A model generated the notes under the pieces. It saw only the letters and a program-made list of their open reading frames with translations, did not search any database and was not told the origin of the DNA. 64,000 nucleotides of DNA, taken from NCBI GenBank assembly GCA_016710365.1, contig JADJVW010000003.1:332501-396500 (forward strand), given 5' to 3'. Origin of the DNA: Candidatus Caldilinea saccharophila (GTDB lineage: Bacteria; Chloroflexota; Anaerolineae; Caldilineales; Caldilineaceae). Positions within the stretch are counted from its first letter, which is position 1; the number at the start of each line of letters is the position of its first letter. Positions 57,928 to 64,000 of the stretch are shown one piece after another. The translations under genes and the position numbers were made by a program.

Positions 57928-59394
57928 CTACCGCGGGTTGCCTTGTGCATCGATGTAATGCCAGTCACTGGCGAAAGCCGTCCGGCCTTCGCCCTCTGGC
58001 CCGACGCGTTCGAGCTGGCCTTTGCCGGTGACAGGCTGGCGTGCGCCGTCGCGTGCGAGGTCGGCGAATTGACAGAACCACGCTTCGAGGTCGCACCGCA
58101 GCTCAGCGACCATCGCGCCAACGCTGTCTTCATCGATCAGGTTGTCGCGCTCGTCCGGGTCTGCCGCAAGGTTGTAAAGTTCGTGCGGGCCGTAGGGATA
58201 ACGATGGATGTACTTCCATCTTGTCGTGCGGATCATGCGCACCGGGCCGTACTCGTCGAACACGACCACGTGGTCGCGCGCCGGCGCTGCGCGGCCGCGC
58301 AGCAGCGGTGCAAAGCTGTGCCCAGGCAATCCTTTGGGGATGGCAGCCTTCAGCCCCACATAATCCAACAGCGTCGGCAGAAGATCGTAGTGGCTGAGCA
58401 AGCCGGCGGCAACCGCGCCCGCCGGGGTGTGGCCTGGGTGCGCGGCAATAAACGGCACTTTGACCGAGGTGTCGTACATGTTCTGCGGGAAGGTGCCGTT
58501 GCCTTTGCCCCAAATGCCGTGATGCCCCATGTTCATGCCGTTATCGCTCGTAAAGATGATCAGCGTCTGCTCGCGCAAGCCGTGCGACTCAAGCCAGTCC
58601 AGCAGCGCGCCGACGCCCTGGTCAACCGCCGTGATCGCAGCATAGTAGCCGCTGAGAAGTTCGCTACGTTTGGCGCCGACGCCGCGCGGCGCCGAGTTGA
58701 TCTGCCAGGGATGCACGTCTTCATCGGGACAGGTTGCAAACGGGCAGTCGGCATAGCGCGCCACCAGATCCGGCGGATGTTGGCCCTGTTCCCACGGGCT
58801 GTGCGGCGCGGTGTAGTGCACGCTGAGATAAAAGGGCTGTTCATCCTGACCATACTGGTCGAGAAACTCGAGCGCGCCCTTGGTTATGACGTCGGTCAGA
58901 TAGCGCTCGTCAATCTCCATGACGCCGTCGCGCAGGATCGGCGCGTCGTAGTAGTCGCTCCCGCCGTAGGGAACCACGCGCCAATAGCTGAAGCCCTGCT
59001 GCGGCTGGAGGCTGTCGCCCAGATGCCACTTGCCCGAAAGCCCACACCGGTAGCCATTATGCGCCAGGATCTGCGTGTAGCCGGGCAAGCCGGCCAGATA
59101 CTCGATCGCACGCGTGTCATCCATAAAGGGCTTGGGACATTGCGCCGCCGGCAAGTTGCCGGAGCGGATCCAGTCGTGCACGCCGTGCTGCGAGGGCGCC
59201 ATGCCGGTCAGGATCGACGCGCGCGCCGGCGAGCAGACGGGCGAGGCGCAGAAAAAGTTGGGGCAATAGAGTCCCTCACGCGCCAGCCGATCAAGATTGG
59301 GCGTGATGACCTCCTGATTGCCGGACGCGCCCAACGCCCAGGCGCCCTGGTCGTCGGTCAGGATAAAGATCACATTAGGGCGCTGCTCACTCAC
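57928..59394 (-). CDS. Sulfatase (Cys-type)
   Basis: This ~488-residue enzyme has the sulfatase metal motif NVIFILTDDQGAWALG near the start, the formylglycine site CSPARASILTG (Cys at about residue 56, to be oxidised by an FGE or anSME enzyme), KWHLGD, and IIFTSDNGMNMGHHGIWGKG for metal/substrate. The C-terminal domain has RTTRWKYIHRYPYGPHELYN. It removes sulfate esters, probably from sulfated polysaccharides. GTG 59394 is chosen because AGGAGG lies nine bases upstream; ATG 59403 abuts that site. No signal peptide is clear, so it may act in the cytoplasm on imported sugars. It overlaps the end of the second sulfatase gene. Confidence 0.9.
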   Translation of the reverse strand: MSEQRPNVIFILTDDQGAWALGASGNQEVITPNLDRLAREGLYCPNFFCASPVCSPARASILTGMAPSQHGVHDWIRSGNLPAAQCPKPFMDDTRAIEYLAGLPGYTQILAHNGYRCGLSGKWHLGDSLQPQQGFSYWRVVPYGGSDYYDAPILRDGVMEIDERYLTDVITKGALEFLDQYGQDEQPFYLSVHYTAPHSPWEQGQHPPDLVARYADCPFATCPDEDVHPWQINSAPRGVGAKRSELLSGYYAAITAVDQGVGALLDWLESHGLREQTLIIFTSDNGMNMGHHGIWGKGNGTFPQNMYDTSVKVPFIAAHPGHTPAGAVAAGLLSHYDLLPTLLDYVGLKAAIPKGLPGHSFAPLLRGRAAPARDHVVVFDEYGPVRMIRTTRWKYIHRYPYGPHELYNLAADPDERDNLIDEDSVGAMVAELRCDLEAWFCQFADLARDGARQPVTGKGQLERVGPEGEGRTAFASDWHYIDAQGNPR

Positions 59395-60877
59395 TACGGA
59401 CATCCTCCTGGCTGCGGTCGGCGATGCCGAGACGTTGGAACTGCTCGGACGGCGCGTCGTTGTCCTGCATCAACGCCACCAGATGGCGCAGCAGGCGATC
59501 CTCCAACTCGGCATCGGCCAGCGGCGTCTGCTGTTGGGGATCGTTCTGCACGTCAAAGAGCATCGTGCCATACGGGGACGGGTTGAAGCGGAAGCGCGCC
59601 GGGATTTTAAGCAGCCGACAGCCTTTGGTGAACGGGAACGGCTCCGCCAGTTGAATCTCCTGGAGTTCCTCGACCTCGAAGCGATTGCGCATGTGGGTGG
59701 GCATGAGGGTGTACTCAAAACATGGCTCGTTGTCCGGCGATGCGCACGACCGCATATACACATAGCGCCCATCGACCACATTGACGTGGCCGCCAAAGAT
59801 GCCGAACAACCCTGCCTCGCGCAGCGGTTGGTCGTTTTCGATGACACCGCGCAGCGGCCTGCCCTGCATGTCCACCGGGATCGGAACTTCAAAGTAGTCG
59901 AGCAATGTCGGCGCCATGTCGATCATCTGGACAAGAGAACGCCGTCGCTCGCCATGAATGCGGCTGCGCGGATCCCAGATCAAGAGCGGAACATGCGCGA
60001 TCTCGTTGAACATGGGCTGCACCATCTTGGCCCACCACTCATGCTCGCCGAGCAGGAAGCCGTGGTCGGTGTTGACGATCAGCATCGTGTCGTCCCACAG
60101 GTTCAGCTCATCCATCAAGTCGAGCACCTTGCCGAGATGGTGGTCGCACATGCTGAGCAGCGCGGCGTACTCGAAGCGCATGTGCTCGACCATCTCCGGG
60201 CTTTCGGTGACGGGCGCATAGGGCGGCCAGTCGAAATGCGGGCCGTCATAGTCGTGCGGGTAGAGTTCCTTGTACTTGGCTTGCGTGAAGAAAGGCTCGT
60301 GCGGGTCGAACGTTTCCAGTTGCAGGAACCAGTTATCGGCGGCGGCATTGCGACGGATGAATTCTTCACCGAGGCGGAAGACCTGCGGCTGCGGCTGATC
60401 CTGCTCATCGGGCATATAGCTGCGGTTGACCCAGTCCTGCCGCCACATGTCGCCAGGGTGATTGGTGGTCTTCGGCGGCGTCGGGAAATCGCCGACCACC
60501 GCCTTCCACGGATCGCCCTCCTGGCCGCGCACCAGTTCGCAGGTGCTGTAGCGCGTGTGATAGGTGGCGCCGCCGTCCTCCCAATAGTGCTGGTGATCCG
60601 TAATCAGATGCGTGTGGACGCCGTGCTGCTTAAGCAGTTCGGGCATCGAGTCGTCGAAAGGCTCCAGCGGCCCCCAACTGCGGTGCAGGAAGTTATAGCG
60701 CCCTGTGTGCAGCTCGCGGCGCGCGGGCATGCACGGCATACTGGAGACGTACGCATTTTCGAAGAGCACAGTGCGTTCGGCCAGCCGGGCAAAATTGGGC
60801 GCGTGCGTCCAGTCACAGCCATAGGGCGGCAGATGGCGGCGGTTCAATGTATCAAACATCACCATGATGACTTTCAT
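59387..60877 (-). CDS. Sulfatase (Cys-type), second
   Basis: This ~496-residue enzyme starts at ATG 60877 (MKVIMVMFDTLNRRHLPPYG), chosen because AAAGGA lies eight bases upstream; the upstream stretch to 60937 is unlikely. The formylglycine site is CMPARRELHTGRYNF (about residue 50), and metal/substrate residues lie in MLIVNTDHGFLLGEHEWWAK. It differs from its neighbour enough to act on a different sulfate position. It is first of the two sulfatase genes, which share a 17-base overlap region, and lies downstream of the sugar importer genes, so it probably processes an imported sulfated oligosaccharide. Confidence 0.9.
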   Translation of the reverse strand: MKVIMVMFDTLNRRHLPPYGCDWTHAPNFARLAERTVLFENAYVSSMPCMPARRELHTGRYNFLHRSWGPLEPFDDSMPELLKQHGVHTHLITDHQHYWEDGGATYHTRYSTCELVRGQEGDPWKAVVGDFPTPPKTTNHPGDMWRQDWVNRSYMPDEQDQPQPQVFRLGEEFIRRNAAADNWFLQLETFDPHEPFFTQAKYKELYPHDYDGPHFDWPPYAPVTESPEMVEHMRFEYAALLSMCDHHLGKVLDLMDELNLWDDTMLIVNTDHGFLLGEHEWWAKMVQPMFNEIAHVPLLIWDPRSRIHGERRRSLVQMIDMAPTLLDYFEVPIPVDMQGRPLRGVIENDQPLREAGLFGIFGGHVNVVDGRYVYMRSCASPDNEPCFEYTLMPTHMRNRFEVEELQEIQLAEPFPFTKGCRLLKIPARFRFNPSPYGTMLFDVQNDPQQQTPLADAELEDRLLRHLVALMQDNDAPSEQFQRLGIADRSQEDVRSE

Positions 60878-60912
60878 CGAATCAGTCCTTTCTGACAAGA
60901 AATTTGCAACAG

Positions 60913-61147
60913 AACCACGAAGTCTCAACGCACACAAAGGGGCGCAAAGAGCAGCGCTGACAAATCCGGCTCAACTGGAATTGATGTGGTCGGGTCTTAC
61001 GTGCCGGAGACGGGCTGATCGTTGTCTGCTCGACCGAAGCACCGCAAGCCCGCCCCCGGCACGTAACCACACGAGAGCCGCTTGACCCACAAATCCTTGC
61101 TGGCGGCTTTCTTTGTGCTTCTTTGCGCCCTTTGAGACTTCGTGGTT
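60913..61147. mobile_element. MITE-like element with 16-bp perfect terminal inverted repeats
   Basis: AACCACGAAGTCTCAA (60913-60928) and its inverse TTGAGACTTCGTGGTT (61132-61147) bound 235 non-coding bases between the importer and sulfatase genes. Inner inverted stretches are TTACGTGCCGG and CCGGCACGTAA. Both ends also resemble the ACCACGAAG stretch inside the element at 50821. Confidence 0.8.
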
Positions 61148-61159
61148 AAGCTTTACATG

Positions 61160-62044
61160 CTACCCTTTCAGACCGGAAGTGGCGACGCCCTGCACCAGGA
61201 AGCGCTGGAGCAGTAGAAAGACAAAGATGACGGGCAGCGTGATGATCACAGACGCGGCCATCATCTCCCCCCAGCGAGAAGGATTTTGCGCCACGATCGC
61301 CAGGCCGGCCTGCAGCGTCTTCATGCTGTTTTCCTTGACGACGATGACGGGCCAGAGGAGGTCATTCCACGCCCACAGGAAGGCAAACAGCCCCATCGTG
61401 CCGACAACTGGCGCTGAATTAGGCATCAGCAGCGACCAATAGATGCGCAAGCGTGACGCGCCGTCGATACGTGCGGCGTCTTCCAACTCCTTCGGAAAGC
61501 CCAGGAAGAACTGGCGGAAAATAAAGATGCCGTAGACGGTGACGAGGTGCGGGAAGACGATGCCGGCGTAGCTGTTCATCAGCCCAATGCCGCCGTTCCC
61601 GAGCAGATCGTTGCCGCCGGCAAAGGGGAAACGCCGGATCAAAATAAAGAGTGGCAGCACCAGCACCTCAAAAGGCACGGTCATGGTGATGAGCACGGCC
61701 AAGAAGAGCACGTCGCGGCCGCGGAAGTGCAACCGGGCAAAGGCGAAGCCCGCCATCGAGCACAGAATGATCTGAGCGACGACGGCGATCAGCGTCACGA
61801 AGATCGTGTTGCGAAAGAGCACTTCCATGTTGAGATCGCGGAAGATATAGGTGTAATTTTCCCAATCCAACTGCGAGGGGATCCACTTGATGCCAGGCGT
61901 GAAGATCTCGGCGTCGATTTTGAGCGAAGTGGAGACCATCCAGAAAAAAGGGAGCAACATGAAGAGTGAGATGGTTGCAAGCGCAAAATACGTCAGCGCG
62001 CGCGAGAACGCGCCGCCCAGCTTGGGAGAGCTACGTGAGACCAT
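61160..62044 (-). CDS. Sugar ABC transporter permease, MalG/UgpE type
   Basis: This 294-residue protein has six hydrophobic helices and the permease EAA loop EDAARIDGASRLRIYWSLLM (about residues 190-209), which docks on the ATPase. The N-terminal helix TYFALATISLFMLLPFFWMV and the phrase VSTSLK are typical of MalG. It starts 3 bases after the MalF-like gene ends. An ATPase is not in the window; a shared MsmK/MalK-type ATPase elsewhere is usual for such systems. Confidence 0.93.
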   Translation of the reverse strand: MVSRSSPKLGGAFSRALTYFALATISLFMLLPFFWMVSTSLKIDAEIFTPGIKWIPSQLDWENYTYIFRDLNMEVLFRNTIFVTLIAVVAQIILCSMAGFAFARLHFRGRDVLFLAVLITMTVPFEVLVLPLFILIRRFPFAGGNDLLGNGGIGLMNSYAGIVFPHLVTVYGIFIFRQFFLGFPKELEDAARIDGASRLRIYWSLLMPNSAPVVGTMGLFAFLWAWNDLLWPVIVVKENSMKTLQAGLAIVAQNPSRWGEMMAASVIITLPVIFVFLLLQRFLVQGVATSGLKG

Positions 62045-62047
62045 GAC

Positions 62048-62974
62048 TTAAAAATCCTCCCCTTGAAACAGGCGCATGGGGATCGAGAGCAACAGAATAG
62101 TCAGCAGTAACACTACCGAGATCGCCGCACCGAGCCCGAAGCGCAGATAGCCAAACGCCGTCTGGTAGACCTCCCACACCAGCGTATTGGTGGACAAGGA
62201 AGGGCCGCCCTGCGTCAGCATGAAGATCAGGCCAAAGCTGCGGAAAATTGCAATCGTGTAGGTCACCACGACAAAGAGCGTCACCGGGCTGAGCATTGGA
62301 ATCGTGATGTAGAAGAAGGATTGCCATGCCCTGGCGCCGTCGATCTCGGCTGCTTCGTAGAGTTCACTGGGAATGCCTTGCAGCCCCGCCAGGAAGATGA
62401 CCATGTTGCCGCCGATGCCGCCCCACAGCGTAATGACGACCAGGGAGAGCATGGCCGTGTTTGGATCGGTCAGCCAGCCCAGGCCGGGCAGCCCCAGGCT
62501 GTCGAGCGCTGTATTGGCCAGGCCGCCCTGGGGATTCATGATCCAACGCCAGACCAGCGCCGTCGCCGCCACCGAAGTGACCACCGGCAGGTAGAAAGCG
62601 GTGCGGAAAAAGAGTCTGCCTCGAATCCCTTGATTGAGCAGCGTTGCGATGAACAGTGACAGAAAAGTCCCAATCGGCACCGTGCCGACGACATAGAGCA
62701 AGGTGTTGCGGATGGCCTTCAAATAGACGTCGTTGGTCAGTATCTCTTGATAGTTGCGCAAGCCAACAAAACGGAAATTTGGGGACAGATCGTAGTTGGT
62801 AAAGCTGATCACAAGATTGAACACGACCGGATAGAATTTCAACGCGCCCAGAATCAACAGCGGAATAAAAAGGAACAGCAAGGCGGTGAAACCGTCGCTG
62901 TCGAGAATGCGGCTGAGACGGTAGGCGTCATTCTGCTGGGATACGCTCGGATTTTTTGCGGCGGTTGCGGCCAT
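62048..62974 (-). CDS. Sugar ABC transporter permease, MalF/UgpA type
   Basis: This 308-residue protein has six hydrophobic helices, the MalF-like N-terminus (FTALLFLFIPLLILGALKFYPVV), FNLVISFTNYDLSPNFRFVG, and the EAA loop YEAAEIDGARAWQSFFYITI. It pairs with the MalG-like permease to bring in oligosaccharides delivered by the binding protein encoded upstream. The ATG at 62974 (MAATAAKNPSV) has GAGAAGGA upstream; the longer frame to 63037 would run through the hairpin at 62999-63031. Confidence 0.92.
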   Translation of the reverse strand: MAATAAKNPSVSQQNDAYRLSRILDSDGFTALLFLFIPLLILGALKFYPVVFNLVISFTNYDLSPNFRFVGLRNYQEILTNDVYLKAIRNTLLYVVGTVPIGTFLSLFIATLLNQGIRGRLFFRTAFYLPVVTSVAATALVWRWIMNPQGGLANTALDSLGLPGLGWLTDPNTAMLSLVVITLWGGIGGNMVIFLAGLQGIPSELYEAAEIDGARAWQSFFYITIPMLSPVTLFVVVTYTIAIFRSFGLIFMLTQGGPSLSTNTLVWEVYQTAFGYLRFGLGAAISVVLLLTILLLSIPMRLFQGEDF

Positions 62975-62998
62975 ACTGGAGTCCTTCTCCCAGAATTC

Positions 62999-63031
62999 AC
63001 CTTCCAGGAAGCTTCGAGCTTCCTGGAAGGT
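62999..63031. repeat. 15-bp perfect hairpin, CCAGGAAG family copy 3
   Basis: ACCTTCCAGGAAGCT and its inverse flank a TCG loop. It lies between the solute-binding gene and the first permease gene, the same place as the malE-malF REP hairpin of E. coli, so it may stabilise the upstream message. Confidence 0.75.
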
Positions 63032-63069
63032 CGCCATCAGGAAGTTTTAATGAATGTTGCGTGCTGCGC

Positions 63070-64000
63070 CTACTCGGCCAGAATGTTGTTGACGGCGTCG
63101 GCGGCTTCCTGCATCGCCACCTCGACGGACTTCTCGCCGCGCAGGATGGCTTCGAGCGCCTGCGCGGTCGGACGGAAGATCTCCGCCATGCGGTGGTATT
63201 TCGGATAGACGGTGGCCGTTTCCGCAGCCTTGGCCATCACCCGCATGTTCTCGGTGACAAAATCGGCGTCCGCCAGGGAAATGCGCGGCGCCAGCGAGTT
63301 GAAGGAGCCCGTGTAGATGGCCAACTGCTCCGGCAAAGTGATGAATTGCAGCAGCGCCCACGTTGCATCGGGTTTTGTGGTCAGCTTGGAGATGAAGAAC
63401 TTGTTGATCCAGACGTGCGTGCGCGCCTCCTTGTTGGCCGCGGGCGGCGCCGCCTTGAGCAGCGGCAGCGTCTCCGGCGCGTAGAGTCGTGCGGCAATTT
63501 CGGGGCCTTCGTTGGAGATGGTGAGCACGCCCTTGCCGGTGTGCAGCGCTGACAGTTCGCCCTGATTCTCAAAGGGTGGGTACATGGCCGACTGATCCTC
63601 GAGCACCAGGGTGCGCAGGAAATCGGCGGTTTCGAGCGATTCCGGCTCGGCCAGCAGTGACTGCGTGTTATCCTCGTTGAGCAGCTTGCCGCCCGCCGCC
63701 GCCAGTAGCGCGACAAAGACCTGGAAGTCATTCTGCCAGTTGATTGTGTTTGGCGGGAAGTGAAAGCCGGTGCGCACAAATTCGTCGCCGTCGCGGATGG
63801 TCGCCGCTTTAGCCATCTCGCGCAGCTCCGCCCACGTCGCCGGCGGTGCAGTGTAGCCCACCTCCGCCAGCAGATCCTCGCGGTACCACGGCGTGCGCAC
63901 ATCCAGGCGATAGGGAATCGCCAACACCTGCCCATCGATCGTCACGTCATCGCGCGTGGAGGGCATGAAGTCCTCCCAGTTCCATTCATCCGCCGTCTCG
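63070..64000 (-). CDS. Extracellular solute-binding protein of sugar ABC importer (family 1), C-terminal part
   Basis: The reading frame is open to the window edge, so the first part including the signal peptide is missing. The visible ~310 residues read DVTIDGQVLAIPYRLDVRTP, EFVRTGFHFPPNTINWQNDF, ADADFVTENMRVMAKAAETA and end EAADAVNNILAE. GVLTISNEGPEIAARLY and LTTKPDATWALLQFITLPEQ are typical of carbohydrate binding proteins of type 1. It feeds the two permeases that follow. Together with the sulfatases it points to a sulfated glycan as ligand; this is inference. Confidence 0.9.
   Translation of the reverse strand, partial: ETADEWNWEDFMPSTRDDVTIDGQVLAIPYRLDVRTPWYREDLLAEVGYTAPPATWAELREMAKAATIRDGDEFVRTGFHFPPNTINWQNDFQVFVALLAAAGGKLLNEDNTQSLLAEPESLETADFLRTLVLEDQSAMYPPFENQGELSALHTGKGVLTISNEGPEIAARLYAPETLPLLKAAPPAANKEARTHVWINKFFISKLTTKPDATWALLQFITLPEQLAIYTGSFNSLAPRISLADADFVTENMRVMAKAAETATVYPKYHRMAEIFRPTAQALEAILRGEKSVEVAMQEAADAVNNILAE

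Noticed and set aside
57943..60895. Long + strand open frames opposite the two sulfatases
   Set aside because: Both sulfatases have full catalytic motifs on the minus strand; the + frames have none.

Overview
This 64 kb window is high-GC bacterial DNA that most resembles a member of the Chloroflexota, probably close to Caldilineae. The reasons are gene content and style, not a database match: lipoproteins with Thr/Pro-rich linkers and an NBR1-type domain, a PUFA-synthase-like lipid megasynthase, paired sulfatase and sugar ABC import genes, clustered toxin-antitoxin modules and many short hairpin repeats between genes. No rRNA, tRNA, CRISPR array or phage was recognised.

Layout. 1-0.9 kb: TRAP transporter membrane subunits (cut by the window start). 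1.3-4.6 kb: TerC membrane protein, FAD amine oxidase, VapBC-type module. 4.7-7.9 kb: LacZ-type beta-galactosidase. 8.0-12.6 kb: biotin-dependent acyl-CoA carboxylase (biotin carrier, biotin carboxylase, carboxyltransferase) and a phosphopantetheinyl transferase. 12.7-15.2 kb: GH31 glycosidase. 15.2-18.4 kb: six overlapping small genes (aspartyl protease, nuclease/antitoxin fusion, HigA, RHH, Phd, PIN). 18.6-30.0 kb: a ~3,180-residue megasynthase (KS-AT-KS-6xACP-KR-DH), preceded by an acyl-CoA dehydrogenase. 30.7-35.3 kb: ABC-2 exporter with HlyD-like adaptor and TetR regulator. 35.4-44.7 kb: P-loop kinase, cupin, AEC carrier, MsrPQ, phasin-like protein, ComEA-like protein, acyl-CoA dehydrogenase, B12-binding mutase subunit and MeaB. 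44.7-47.7 kb: operon headed by a bacterial translin. 48.0-52.3 kb: membrane protein/HTH pair, CLC channel, MOSC protein, SSB. 52.6-57.5 kb: two solute-binding lipoproteins and a thiolase. 57.9-64 kb: two sulfatases and a sugar ABC importer (cut by the window end).

How the genes may work together. The megasynthase, the phosphopantetheinyl transferase, the acyl-CoA carboxylase and the methylmalonyl-CoA genes suggest a secondary-lipid pathway with its own extender supply; this is inference from proximity. LacZ, GH31, the sulfatases and the sugar importer point to growth on complex, partly sulfated polysaccharides.

Two features run through the whole window. First, at least fifteen genes are interrupted by single-base frameshifts with no other decay, which looks like indel errors in the sequence more than true pseudogenes; such genes are given as one entry with the shift located. 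Second, short hairpin repeats occur between genes and also inside reading frames, where they are translated (ACP linkers, phosphopantetheinyl transferase, GH31). All six ACP domains of the megasynthase carry Thr where the phosphopantetheine serine is expected, which is the most striking protein-level observation.
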